From NCBI GenBank assembly GCA_964399625.1, contig CAYNSB010000017.1, forward strand, positions 1 through 58,519: a DNA stretch of 58,519 bases, read 5' to 3'. Within the stretch, counting starts at the first letter, position 1. Every line of letters begins with the position of its first letter. The notes under the pieces are model-generated. The model worked only from the letters and a program-made list of their open reading frames with translations, ran no database searches and had not been told where the DNA came from. The position numbers and the translations under genes are program-made. This stretch comes from CAYNSB01 sp964399625 (lineage in GTDB: Bacteria; Planctomycetota; Phycisphaerae; Phycisphaerales; UBA1924). Shown piece after piece: positions 38,560 to 47,374 of the stretch.

Positions 38560-39985
38560 TCGCGCGGAACGCGTCGATCGCCGCCGCCCGCGAGCGTGAC
38601 AGGTCCACCAAAGGCTCGGGATAGTCCAGGCGAGATCGCAGCAGAGCGGGCAGCGTCCACGGCTCGTGGATCGCCTCGCCCTCCACATCGCCCAATTCCG
38701 GCACCCATCGCCGGATGTACGCGCCATCAGGATCGAACTTCTGGGATTGGCTCACGGGATTGAAGATGCGGAAGTACGGCGCGGCGTCCGTGCCCGTGGA
38801 CGCCGACCATTGCCATCCGCCGTTGTTGCTCGCCAGGAACCCGTCCACAAGGTGCCGCATGAAGTGGCGCTCTCCCTCGCGCCAATCGATGAAGAGGTTC
38901 TTGGTCAGGTACATCGCCGCGATCATGCGCACGCGGTTGTGCATCCATCCCGTGGCGAGCATCTGCCGCAGGCCCGCGTCCACGATCGGCACGCCTGTCC
39001 GCCCGGCCTTCCACGCGTCCAGGTGCTCGCGCCTCTCGTGCCAGCGGATCGCTTCGGTCGCGGGTTGGAACGCTCGTCCCATGCACACGCGCGGGAAGCC
39101 GACCATGATGTGGATGTAGAACTCGCGCCAGATCAACTCCGAGATCCAGTGCGTGATGCCCTCGTTGCCGGCATCGAGCGGGGACCGCGATCCCGCGTTG
39201 GCCTCGATCGCCGCATGGACGCACTGGCGCACCGAAACACATCCGATGTTGAGATAGGGCGAGAGCGCGGACGTGCCGTCGGTCGCGGGAAAGTCCCGAT
39301 CGCGCTTGTAGGACGCGATCCGTCGCGCCACGAACGATTCAAGACGAGCGCGGGCGTGCGCCTCGCCGGCGGGCCACAGGGCCGGGTCGATCGTGGACTC
39401 GAATCCTTCAACACCAGCTGGGACCTCGTCGCCCTTGCACGCCAACTCGGGCTGGCGCATCGGGCCCGATAGAACCGTGGGCACTCCCCGCTCCGACATC
39501 CTCGCGTAGAGCGCCCGCTTGAAGGGCGAGAAGACGGTGTAGTACCGCCCCTCGCCCGTGCGCACTTCGCCCGGCGGAGCGAGCACCTGATCGTCGAAGC
39601 CATGGGTACCCAGGCCGGCCGCGGCAAACGCCCGCTCCACGCCCGCGTCACGGCGCGACTCGTTGACCTCGTACTCGCGGTTGAAGAAGAGCGCGTTGCA
39701 GGAATGACGCTTGGCCAGGGCGAGCAGCCGCTCGGGCGCATCGGCAAAGCGGGGCGCATCGGCGATCAACAGCGGAATGTTCAGCTCCCGCAGCGAGGAC
39801 GAGAGCTCGCGGAGCGTGCGCAGGATGAGATCGACCTTCGCCGGAGCGTCGTCGTGCTCGCGCCACTGAGCGGGCGACAGGAGGTACACGCCGACGACCC
39901 CGCGCGTGGCGGCGCGTGTGGCGGCATGAAGGGCGGCGTTGTCCCCGACGCGGAGATCGGATCGGAACCAGACGAGTGGACGCAT
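38549..39985 (-). CDS. phrB: Deoxyribodipyrimidine photolyase (cryptochrome/photolyase family)
   Basis: Light-driven repair of cyclobutane pyrimidine dimers with FAD; 478 residues. The N-terminal Rossmann domain starts with LVWFRSDLRVGDNAAL. The FAD domain carries TSALSPYLNIGCVS, LIWREFYIHIM, TGWMHNRVRMIAAMYLTKNLFIDWREG and NNGGWQWSASTGTDAAPYFRIFNP, all core parts of class I CPD photolyases. These include the Trp residues of the electron-transfer chain region. The ATG at 39985 has AAGGAG 5 nt upstream. Convergent with the esterase (11-nt overlap) and divergent from the aminotransferase. Confidence 0.94.
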   Translation of the reverse strand: MRPLVWFRSDLRVGDNAALHAATRAATRGVVGVYLLSPAQWREHDDAPAKVDLILRTLRELSSSLRELNIPLLIADAPRFADAPERLLALAKRHSCNALFFNREYEVNESRRDAGVERAFAAAGLGTHGFDDQVLAPPGEVRTGEGRYYTVFSPFKRALYARMSERGVPTVLSGPMRQPELACKGDEVPAGVEGFESTIDPALWPAGEAHARARLESFVARRIASYKRDRDFPATDGTSALSPYLNIGCVSVRQCVHAAIEANAGSRSPLDAGNEGITHWISELIWREFYIHIMVGFPRVCMGRAFQPATEAIRWHERREHLDAWKAGRTGVPIVDAGLRQMLATGWMHNRVRMIAAMYLTKNLFIDWREGERHFMRHLVDGFLASNNGGWQWSASTGTDAAPYFRIFNPVSQSQKFDPDGAYIRRWVPELGDVEGEAIHEPWTLPALLRSRLDYPEPLVDLSRSRAAAIDAFRAIKA

Positions 39986-40082
39986 CAACGCTCCTTCGGA
40001 CCAGGTGCTGCGCTATTCGCTCTCGCAAGACTCGAAGATTCATCGTGCGACTGGCGCCGCAATCTCCGTTGCTGCGATCGCC

Positions 40083-40088
40083 TACCTT
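40083..40088 (+). promoter_or_regulatory. -10-like box of the aminotransferase gene, leaderless geometry
   Basis: TACCTT lies 7 nt before the ATG at 40096, with TCCCCGC between. The accA gene has nearly the same spacer (TCCCCGC) and spacing. Confidence 0.5.
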
Positions 40089-40095
40089 TCCCCGC

Positions 40096-41331
40096 ATGTC
40101 CCGCGTCGCCCATCGCTTTGCGCCGTTCGGCACCACCATCTTTGCGGAGATGACCGCGCTCGCCAACAAGCATGGCGCGGTCAATCTGTCTCAAGGCTTC
40201 CCAGACTTTGAAGGCCCGGACTTCATCAAAGACGCGGCGCACGCCGCGATGCGCGACAAGCCGAACCAGTACGGGCGCATGCAGGGCGTCAACGAACTCA
40301 ACGCGGCGCTCGCGGCCCGCTGGTCGCACCTCACCGGGCTGCCCGTGGACGGCGAGACCCAGATCACCGTCACCAGCGGCTGCACCGAAGCGCTCGCCGC
40401 GACGTTTCTTGGATTGTTCAACCCGGGCGACGAGGTCATTCTCTTCGAGCCGTTCTACGACTGCTACGCGGCGGGCGCCGCGATGAGCGGCGCGATCGTT
40501 CGCCCGGTCACGCTCCGCGCGCCGCCCCCGGGGCAGGAGTCCCGCGGCTTCACGTTCGACGAGGCGCAGCTCCGCGCGGCGTTCACGCCACGCACGCGGG
40601 CGATCGTCGTGAACACACCGCACAACCCGACCGGCAAGGTGTTCACGCGCGCCGAGCTCGAGCTCATCGCCCGCCTGTGCGTGGAGCACGACGTGGTCGC
40701 GATCACCGACGAGGTGTACGAGGGGCTCGCGTACGAGGCGTCGCTTCCGCACATCCGTCTCGCCACGCTGCCGGGCATGCGCGATCGCACGATCACGCTC
40801 TCGAGCCTGGGCAAGACGTACAACACCACGGGATGGAAAATCGGGTGGGCGATCGCCTCGCCCGAGCTGAGCCGCGCCGTGCGAGCCGCGCACCAGTTCC
40901 TGGTGTTCTGCGCCCCGGTGCCGCTGCAATACGGCGCGGCCGAGGCGCTACGCGTGGGCGGCGCAGGCGACGCGTACATGCATGAGCTCGCGACGCGGTT
41001 CCGCGGGCACCGCGACGAGCTCGCCGGCGTGCTCACGCGGGCGGGCTTCCGCATCTTTCCCTCCCCCGGCACGTACTTCATCATCGCCGATCACACGCCC
41101 GTGAGCGCCCGCGTCAAGGCGGGAAACGCCGCGATCGGCGCGCAGGCCTCGGGCATGGACGACGCCGAGTTCTGCCGATGGATCACGAGCGAGATCGGCG
41201 TCGCGGCGATCCCGTGCAGCGTGTTCTACGCCGACAAGGCCCACGGGCGACCGCTCGTTCGGTTCACCTATGGAAAGCGGATCGAGACGATCCGAGCGGC
41301 GGGCGAGCGTTTGCAGCGCCTCCGCGCGTAG
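40096..41331 (+). CDS. Class I PLP aminotransferase (kynurenine/methionine aminotransferase type)
   Basis: 411 residues. Fold-type I aminotransferase: NLSQGFPDFEGPDFI, NQYGRMQGVNELN, TVTSGCTEALAATFLG, VVNTPHNPTGKVF, ITDEVYEGLAYE and the PLP lysine in LSSLGKTYNTTGWKIGW. This set is typical of the YbdL/kynurenine aminotransferase/cysteine-S-conjugate lyase group, which acts on aromatic or sulfur amino acids. Because kynA and kynU lie 36 kb away in this window a link to kynurenine is possible, but not shown. The start follows the family N-terminus and a -10 box. Confidence 0.9.
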   Translation: MSRVAHRFAPFGTTIFAEMTALANKHGAVNLSQGFPDFEGPDFIKDAAHAAMRDKPNQYGRMQGVNELNAALAARWSHLTGLPVDGETQITVTSGCTEALAATFLGLFNPGDEVILFEPFYDCYAAGAAMSGAIVRPVTLRAPPPGQESRGFTFDEAQLRAAFTPRTRAIVVNTPHNPTGKVFTRAELELIARLCVEHDVVAITDEVYEGLAYEASLPHIRLATLPGMRDRTITLSSLGKTYNTTGWKIGWAIASPELSRAVRAAHQFLVFCAPVPLQYGAAEALRVGGAGDAYMHELATRFRGHRDELAGVLTRAGFRIFPSPGTYFIIADHTPVSARVKAGNAAIGAQASGMDDAEFCRWITSEIGVAAIPCSVFYADKAHGRPLVRFTYGKRIETIRAAGERLQRLRA

Positions 41332-41370
41332 CGCACTTGCGGCGCCGGGCGATACCGGATTCAATGGGCC

Positions 41371-42723
41371 GTGCTTCCTCGCTACGCAGACTTCCGCACG
41401 CACCTGCTCGGCGTCGTCGCCGCGGTGCGGCGCGCGTGCGATCCGTTCGAGCTCGTGCGCCGTGCCAATCCCCCGGAGACGAACTGGGGCGTGCTCTCCA
41501 TCGGCAAGGCGGCGCCGGCGATGGACGCCGCGTGCGGATCCATGCTGAGCCGGCGCCTGGTCATCACCACCGAAGGAACCGAGCTCTGGGGCTCGCCGGA
41601 CAACGCGGAGATCGTGGACCATCCGCTGCCGACGGAGCGCAACCTGCGCGCCGCCGAACGCGTGCTGCGATGGCTCGAGCCGGTCCGTCGCGCCGTGCTC
41701 GGCGACGATTCGCTCTGGCACCTCGATCGCACGGACCCCGCCGGCGTGCGAGACGCGCTCGAGGGCAAGGATCGCGCGTCGATCCCGCTGCTGCTCATGC
41801 TCTCGGGAGGGGCGTCGGCGTGCCTGAGCGCTCCCGTGCTCGAGCTCACGATCGAGGATCTGCGGCGTGTCACCAGCGCCCTGCTGCGAGCGGGATGCCC
41901 CATCGACGAGCTGAACATCGTGCGCAAGCATCTCGAGTCGCTCAAGGGCGGACGCCTCGCGGCCCACGTCGCGCCCGTTCCCGTCCAAGCGTTCATCCTC
42001 AGCGATGTCGTCTCGGGGGATCTGTCCTCCATCGGCTCCGGGCCCGTCAGCCCGGACCCCAGCACCTTTTCCGAGGCGCTCTCGATCCTCAAGGCGTACG
42101 ACGTCGCCGACCAGTGCGCACGAGTGTGTGAGTACCTCGCCGAGGGCTCGCGCGGCGCCCACGCCGAGACCATCAAGCCCGGCGATCCGCGGCTTTCAAA
42201 TGTCACGATCCGCGTCATCGGCGACTGGACGCACGCCGTCGGCGCCGCCGCGGCCCATCTCTCGCACGCGGGATTCGAGGTCGCAACCACGGACACGGCG
42301 TTCGCGGGCGAGCCGGCCGACGTGGCGCGACGCATCGTGGACCACGCTCGCTCGTTGCGCGAAAGGGCCCGCCAGCCGCTGGCACTCGTGATGGGCGGCG
42401 AGACGAGCGTTCGGGTCGGTGGCGCGACGGGAGTGGGGGGGCGGAGCCAGGAGCTCGCGCTCGCCGTCGCGCTCGGCATCGCCCGCATCGAGCGCACAGC
42501 GTTCCTGTCCTTTGCCACGGACGGCGTGGATGGGCCGACCGACGCGGCGGGCGCGATCGTCACGGGCACGACCGCTTCCGACGCCCAGACCCGCTCGATC
42601 GACCTGGACGCATCGCTCCAGAACCACGACGCGCACACCGCCCTGGAGGATCTTGGCTGCCTGGTCCGCACCGGGCCGACCGGCACGAACGTGAACGATG
42701 TCGCCGTGCTGGTCGTCTATTGA
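41371..42723 (+). CDS. Glycerate 2-kinase (DUF4147/MOFRL family)
   Basis: 450 residues from a GTG. Phosphorylates glycerate at C2, linking glyoxylate, serine or sugar-acid breakdown to glycolysis. The N-terminal DUF4147 domain carries LSIGKAAPAM and LLMLSGGASACLSAP. The middle has AGCPIDELNIVRKHLESLKGGRLA and VVSGDLSSIGSGPVSPD. The C-terminal MOFRL domain has ALVMGGETSVRV, GGRSQELALAVA and FLSFATDGVDGPTDAAGAIV. All are standard for this family. No clear ribosome site; TTCAAT lies 5 nt before the GTG. Follows the aminotransferase gene after 39 nt, possibly in one transcript. Confidence 0.92.
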   Translation: MLPRYADFRTHLLGVVAAVRRACDPFELVRRANPPETNWGVLSIGKAAPAMDAACGSMLSRRLVITTEGTELWGSPDNAEIVDHPLPTERNLRAAERVLRWLEPVRRAVLGDDSLWHLDRTDPAGVRDALEGKDRASIPLLLMLSGGASACLSAPVLELTIEDLRRVTSALLRAGCPIDELNIVRKHLESLKGGRLAAHVAPVPVQAFILSDVVSGDLSSIGSGPVSPDPSTFSEALSILKAYDVADQCARVCEYLAEGSRGAHAETIKPGDPRLSNVTIRVIGDWTHAVGAAAAHLSHAGFEVATTDTAFAGEPADVARRIVDHARSLRERARQPLALVMGGETSVRVGGATGVGGRSQELALAVALGIARIERTAFLSFATDGVDGPTDAAGAIVTGTTASDAQTRSIDLDASLQNHDAHTALEDLGCLVRTGPTGTNVNDVAVLVVY

Positions 42724-42790
42724 GGGCACGCGCGTCGCTTGCAGGCCCCGGGATCGGCGTCGCCGATCGTGATCAGAGTGAGTTTGGGTG

Positions 42791-42799
42791 TGGTATGCT
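42791..42799 (+). promoter_or_regulatory. Extended -10 promoter of pilT-like gene
   Basis: TGGTATGCT matches the extended -10 pattern TGnTATnnT. It would give a leader of about 36 nt that contains the AGGAG site (42831-42835). No good -35 box. Confidence 0.5.
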
Positions 42800-42840
42800 G
42801 TGCCAGCGTCGGGCGCTTCGCACGACGGTCAGGAGCGGAT

Positions 42841-44001
42841 ATGTCCGAAGCCACTCCCAACGTGCAGGACCAGGTCCGGGGTCACTTCTCCATCCATCGC
42901 CTCCTCGAGGCCATGGGCAAGCTCAGCGCGTCGGACCTGCACATCAAGGTCGGCGTGCCGCCCACGTTCCGCATCAACGGGCTGCTCAAGCCCGTGCAGG
43001 GCGAAGCGCTCACCGAGGATGAGGCCGACCACATCGTCGACCCGATCTTCCCGGACAAGCTGCGTGAGAAGTTCGAGCGCGACGGCAGCGCGGACTTCGC
43101 GACTTTCGTGCGCGAGGACCGCTTCCGTTGCAACGTCTATCGCGCGGGCGGGCACCTCAACGCCGCCATCCGGCGCGTCAAGGCCGACATTCCCAGCTAC
43201 GAGACCCTCCACCTTCCCGAGATCTATGGCAAGATCGTGAGCACGGCCAACGATGGTCTGATCCTGGTCTGCGGCGTGACCGGTTCGGGCAAGAGCACGA
43301 CGCTCGCCGCGATGATCGAGCAGCTCAACGCCGCCGAGGCGGTCAACATCATCACCGTCGAGGATCCCGTCGAGTACCGCTTCAGCAAGAAGAAGGCGAT
43401 CGTCAGCCAGCGCGAGATCGGCATCGACGTCCCGAGCTACCCCGTCGCGATGCGATCCATCGTCCGCCAGGATCCGGACGTCATCTTCATCGGCGAGCTG
43501 CGCGACCACGAGACGGTCCTCTCTGCGATCCAGGCCGCCGAAACGGGGCACCTGGTCTTCGCCTCGCTCCACACCGCGGACACGATGCAGACGTTCAACC
43601 GCCTGCTCGAGTTCTTCCCGCGCGAGCAGCACGGATTTATCCGCTCCTCGCTCGCCAACACGCTCCGCGCTGTCTGCGCCCAGCGGCTCCTGCCGGCCCT
43701 GCCCGAGACCAAGCTCGGCATCGTGCCCGCGACGGAGGTGCTCATCAATTCTCCGGCCGTGCGCGAGAAGATCCGTGAGGGCTTCGACGAGGATCTGCCC
43801 GCGATCATCAACCAGTCGATCCCCGACGGCATGCGGAGCTTCACGTACTCGCTCACCGAGCTTGTGAAGAAGGAGTGGGTGGGCGTGCAGACGGCGATGA
43901 GCTTCGCCCCCAACCGCGAAGCGCTCGACAGCGCGCTCAAGGGCGTGGAGGTCCGCGCCTCGACGATGGTGTCGCGGATCCGGAAGACGGGGGAGCACTA
44001 A
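42841..44001 (+). CDS. pilT: PilT/PilU-type twitching ATPase
   Basis: Cytoplasmic hexameric motor that pulls type IV pili back; 386 residues. N-terminal PAS-like domain (ASDLHIKVGVPPTFRINGLL). The ATPase domain has Walker A GVTGSGKSTT (145-154), an Asp box NIITVEDPVEYRF, Walker B DPDVIFIGELRD and a His box TGHLVFASLHTADTM. The AIRIRR-like helper region reads AAIRRVKADI. The C-terminal AGxxxAP-type retraction motif is not obvious, so a PilU-like role is also possible. The ATG is set by AGGAG with a 5-nt spacer. Its substrate pilus could be the one encoded by the minus-strand pseudopilin run. Confidence 0.92.
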   Translation: MSEATPNVQDQVRGHFSIHRLLEAMGKLSASDLHIKVGVPPTFRINGLLKPVQGEALTEDEADHIVDPIFPDKLREKFERDGSADFATFVREDRFRCNVYRAGGHLNAAIRRVKADIPSYETLHLPEIYGKIVSTANDGLILVCGVTGSGKSTTLAAMIEQLNAAEAVNIITVEDPVEYRFSKKKAIVSQREIGIDVPSYPVAMRSIVRQDPDVIFIGELRDHETVLSAIQAAETGHLVFASLHTADTMQTFNRLLEFFPREQHGFIRSSLANTLRAVCAQRLLPALPETKLGIVPATEVLINSPAVREKIREGFDEDLPAIINQSIPDGMRSFTYSLTELVKKEWVGVQTAMSFAPNREALDSALKGVEVRASTMVSRIRKTGEH

Positions 44002-44043
44002 CGTCGGCGGCGGCTCCGCCGAACACATCTGAGGAGTGTGACC

Positions 44044-44574
44044 ATGCACGATGGTGCGCTGCCCGCATGCCTCCGATCGGTTGGTGCGATCGCGCTTCGA
44101 AGCGCCAGGCTTGCGCTCCTTTGCGCACTTGCGTCATGTTTCGTGGGTTGCGCGCCGTGGGTCGAGGTCAAGTGTTCCAACACGACCGACGTCGCGCTGT
44201 GGGTCAAGCTCCAGCCCCCATTTCCTCGTGACTACACGATGGGTGGAGATCGACGCAACAACCGATTTCTCTTTCGACTGGAGCCTGGTGAGATATGGGA
44301 GAAGGATGCGCCGCGGAAGGCTGAAGTACAACATCCGGATCACGTTTCGACGGTGCTGATAGTCGAGTACCAACGGATCAATCCCGATGCCGGTGCGTTG
44401 GCACCGAGTCGCAGAGTATGCGCTGACACATTTGTCGGACAACTCGGACATCAAACCGAAGTTGAGCGCTACGCGATCGAATTTTTTCGCGGCCAAGAAG
44501 GCGCGATCGATGTAAGAGTCCGCGATGGGCGCACCGGCCAATTGCTGCGTCTGATCGAGCGTGCCGATCCATGA
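44044..44574 (+). CDS. Predicted lipoprotein, unknown function
   Basis: 176 residues. Signal sequence LALLCALASCFVGC with the lipidated Cys at about 36, then a soluble domain with many charged and aromatic residues (VALWVKLQPPFPRDY, LEPGEIWEKDAPRK). No family recognised. The DNA from about 44170 to 44560 is visibly less GC-rich and uses A/T-ending codons more than its neighbours, which hints at recent transfer or relaxed selection. The ATG at 44044 is set by GAGGAG with a 7-nt spacer; a GTG at 44038 is less likely. It lies 42 nt after pilT, so it could be read from the same promoter. Confidence 0.78.
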   Translation: MHDGALPACLRSVGAIALRSARLALLCALASCFVGCAPWVEVKCSNTTDVALWVKLQPPFPRDYTMGGDRRNNRFLFRLEPGEIWEKDAPRKAEVQHPDHVSTVLIVEYQRINPDAGALAPSRRVCADTFVGQLGHQTEVERYAIEFFRGQEGAIDVRVRDGRTGQLLRLIERADP

Positions 44575-44599
44575 GCCTATCTCGAGGACGAACACACGC

Positions 44600-45832
44600 A
44601 TGACCGTCAGCTACTGGCGACGCTCCGGCGGTCCACGCTCGACGATCGAGTGCGATGTTGCCGTCATCGGCGCGGGCATCTGCGGTGTCTCGGCCGCGCT
44701 CCACCTGCAGCGACTCGGGCTGTCCGTCCGCATTATCGAACGACACTCGCTCGCCTCGGGCGCTTCCAGCCGCAACGCCGGCTTCCTCATGCGCGGGGCG
44801 GCGGACAACTACGAGATCGCCCGCCGCGACTGGGGCCCCGAACGCGCAAGGCTCGTCTGGCGTCTGACCGAGGAAAACCTCGCCGGGCTGCGGAGCGAGG
44901 GCATCGACCAGGTGCCGTCGTACCGCGCCCGACCTTCGGCGCTGCTCGCGCTGGAATCGGTCGAGGAGGGAGAGCTCCGTCGCAGCGTCGAACTCCTTCG
45001 AAAGGACGGCTTCGACGCCGCGTGGATCGGCGCGGGCGACTCCGCATGGACGGACACCATCGGGCTGCTGGCGAAGAAGGCACCCTGTGGGGAGGCGAAC
45101 ACGCCGCACATCTCCGGAGCCCTGATCAACCCCAACGATGCGTCGTGCAATTCGTGGGACCTGCTCCGCTACCTCGCGGGCAAACTCAGCGACCCGATCG
45201 TGGAGGGGCAAGAGGTCTTCGCAATCGAAGCCCATGACGCGCGTCGCGTGCGTGTGCGGGCCTCGGACGCCGACGTGATCGCGCAGCGAGTCCTGCTCTG
45301 CACGAACGCGTACACGCCGCTGCTCATGCCCGGCCTCGCCCGGCTCATCGCCCCCCGGCGAGGGCAGATGCTCGCGCTGCGCGCGCCGAGCCTGCGCTTG
45401 GACCATTCCTACTACGCCAACCGCGGGTATGAGTACTTCCGTCAGGCGAGCGACGGCACGATCGTCGTGGGCGGGTGCCGTCGCGCGTTCGCCGACCGCG
45501 AAGTGGGATACGAGGACCGCACGACCAACGACGTGCAATCCGCGCTCGAGGACTTTGCCGCGCGCACGCTGGGCATCCCGCGCGATCGGCTCGATGTCGT
45601 TGCGCGATGGTCGGGCGTCATGGGCTTCACGCCCGATGGGCTGCCGCTCGTCGGATCGATCGAGGGCGACTGGCCGCAAGGCTCCCTCTGGCTCTGCGCC
45701 GGGTGCACGGGGCACGGCATGTCGCTCTTCCATCGAACGGCCCGCCTCGCGGTGGAGGCCATGCTCGACGGCGCGTCCAACCCATTCTCGGTCGATCGCT
45801 TCGCCGCCGGCTCACCCAGGAGCACGACATGA
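44600..45832 (+). CDS. FAD-dependent amino acid/amine oxidase (DAO superfamily)
   Basis: 410 residues. The N-terminal FAD motif is DVAVIGAGICGVSAALHLQ, with an acidic end of strand 2 in VRIIERH, then the flavin contact LASGASSRNAGF. The substrate part includes SWDLLRYLAGKLSD and RRGQMLALRAPS. The C-terminal FAD strand is GFTPDGLPLVGSI and CTGHGMSLFHRTARLAVE. The pattern is that of gamma-glutamylputrescine oxidase (PuuB)-like and glycine oxidase-like enzymes; the substrate is unknown. The start at 44600 begins the domain. Its TGA overlaps the ATG of a 32-residue membrane peptide gene. Confidence 0.88.
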   Translation: MTVSYWRRSGGPRSTIECDVAVIGAGICGVSAALHLQRLGLSVRIIERHSLASGASSRNAGFLMRGAADNYEIARRDWGPERARLVWRLTEENLAGLRSEGIDQVPSYRARPSALLALESVEEGELRRSVELLRKDGFDAAWIGAGDSAWTDTIGLLAKKAPCGEANTPHISGALINPNDASCNSWDLLRYLAGKLSDPIVEGQEVFAIEAHDARRVRVRASDADVIAQRVLLCTNAYTPLLMPGLARLIAPRRGQMLALRAPSLRLDHSYYANRGYEYFRQASDGTIVVGGCRRAFADREVGYEDRTTNDVQSALEDFAARTLGIPRDRLDVVARWSGVMGFTPDGLPLVGSIEGDWPQGSLWLCAGCTGHGMSLFHRTARLAVEAMLDGASNPFSVDRFAAGSPRSTT

Positions 45833-45927
45833 AGAAGCAAACACGACTCGCGAACTGGATCACGATGGGCGTGCTCATCGCGGGCGGTGCGATCGTGCTG
45901 CTTCTCGTGCTGTCGCTCGTGTTCTGA
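45829..45927 (+). CDS. 32-residue single-helix membrane microprotein
   Basis: Reads MKKQTRLANWITMG, then a hydrophobic helix of about 17 residues ending LLLVLSLVF. The basic N-terminus suggests it stays inside with the C-terminus outside. AGGAG lies 6 nt before the ATG, and the ATG overlaps the oxidase TGA (ATGA), so translation is probably coupled. No known family. It may be a partner or membrane tether for the oxidase, or a general small membrane peptide. Confidence 0.72.
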   Translation: MKKQTRLANWITMGVLIAGGAIVLLLVLSLVF

Positions 45928-45946
45928 GGCGCGTCCCGGTGGCGCC

Positions 45947-47374
45947 CTACGCCGCTGCCGAGTCGGCGCCCTCGATGCCCAGCGATTTCATCTTCTTGTA
46001 CAGCGTCGTGCGATTGACGCCGAGCTGATCGGCCGTCTTCTGACGGTTCCACGCGTTCGCGCGGAGTGCGCGAAGGATGATCCGGCGCTCGGGCTCGCGC
46101 AGCGCCTCGTCGAGCGTCGTGGGCGTCCAGGGCTCATCGCCCGATGAGGGCTGAGCGACATCGACGCGATCCTGTGGGCTCGAAGCGGCCGTGAGCGCCT
46201 CGGGCAGCTCCTCGATCCCAACCGTCGGGCGCCGCGCCAGCACCGCGGCCCGCTCCACCACGTTCTGAAGCTCGCGCACGTTGCCCGGGAACCGATAGCG
46301 CTGCAGCGCCGCGATCGCCTCGGGCGAGAAGCCCGCGAGCTGCTTGCCCAGCTCATTCCCGTGCACGCGCAGGAAATGCAGCGCGAGCTCGGGGATATCC
46401 GCGGCCCGCTCGCGCAGCGGCGGCAGCTCGATCTTCACCACGTTGATGCGGTAGTACAAGTCCTGTCGGAACAGGCCCTGCGCGACGAGCGCCTCGAGCG
46501 GCTGATTGCTCGCGAGCACGACACGCACGTCCACGTCCACCGTCTGCGTGGACCCCACGGGCTCGAACCGCCGCTCCTGCAGCACGCGCAGCAGCTTGAG
46601 CTGCATCGCCGGCGACGCCGAGTTGATCTCATCGAGAAAGATCGTTCCCTGGTGCGCCGCGAGGAACCGTCCCGGCTTGTCCGCGTGCGCCCCGGTGAAC
46701 GCGCCCTTCACATGGCCAAAGAGTTCCGACTCCAGCAGCGTCTCGGGAATGGACCCGCACGAGAGCTCCACGAACGGGCGATCGCGGCGCGGGCTCGCGT
46801 GGTGGATCGCGTGCGCCACGAGCGACTTGCCCACGCCCGACTCGCCCGTCATCAGCACGGTGGTGCGGCTCGGGGCGACCGCCTCGATCAGGTCGTACAC
46901 CTTGAGCATCCGCGGGTCACGCCCCACGATCCGTGCCAGCCCCGCGCGGATGTCCAGACGCTCCCGCAGTGCCGAGTTCTCCGAGGCCAGCGCGTGCTGG
47001 CGAAGGGCACGCTCCAGCGCGACCCGAAGCTCGGCGTCCACGACGGGCTTGGTCAGAAAGTCGACCGCGCCCTGGCGCAGCGTCTGCACCGCCGACTCGA
47101 CGGACGCGTAGCCCGTCAGCATGATCACCGCGATCTGCGGGAAGTCGCGCTGCAAACGTCGGAGCAGGTCCATCCCGCTCTCGCCCGGCAGCGAAAGGTC
47201 GCAAACAACTACTTGGGGCAGCTCCTCGCGCGGGCCCTTCACGGCATCCAGCGCCTCGCCGACGCTCGCGCACGCGCGGGGCTCCCATCCTTCGCCCGCA
47301 AGGAACTGCGTGAGCGAGGACGCGACGATGGGATCGTCATCAACGACGAGAATCCTGGGGCGTGCCTCGGGCAT
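45947..47374 (-). CDS. NtrC-family sigma54-dependent response regulator
   Basis: 475 residues. Receiver domain at 1-120 with phospho-acceptor Asp59 (VVVCDLSLPG), acidic pocket VDDD and Lys109. The AAA+ domain has Walker A GESGVGKS (177-184), the sigma54-contact loop GAFTGA (224-229) and Walker B GTIFLDEIN. The C-terminal Fis-type helix-turn-helix is at about 435-465 (ILRALRANAWNRQKTADQLGVNRTTLYKKM). It activates sigma54 promoters when phosphorylated; target genes are unknown. It is directly preceded by its likely kinase gene, whose stop touches its ATG. Confidence 0.94.
   Translation of the reverse strand: MPEARPRILVVDDDPIVASSLTQFLAGEGWEPRACASVGEALDAVKGPREELPQVVVCDLSLPGESGMDLLRRLQRDFPQIAVIMLTGYASVESAVQTLRQGAVDFLTKPVVDAELRVALERALRQHALASENSALRERLDIRAGLARIVGRDPRMLKVYDLIEAVAPSRTTVLMTGESGVGKSLVAHAIHHASPRRDRPFVELSCGSIPETLLESELFGHVKGAFTGAHADKPGRFLAAHQGTIFLDEINSASPAMQLKLLRVLQERRFEPVGSTQTVDVDVRVVLASNQPLEALVAQGLFRQDLYYRINVVKIELPPLRERAADIPELALHFLRVHGNELGKQLAGFSPEAIAALQRYRFPGNVRELQNVVERAAVLARRPTVGIEELPEALTAASSPQDRVDVAQPSSGDEPWTPTTLDEALREPERRIILRALRANAWNRQKTADQLGVNRTTLYKKMKSLGIEGADSAAA

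Noticed and set aside
44004..44022. Terminator after pilT
   Set aside because: A short GGCGG/CCGCC hairpin exists, but no T-run follows.
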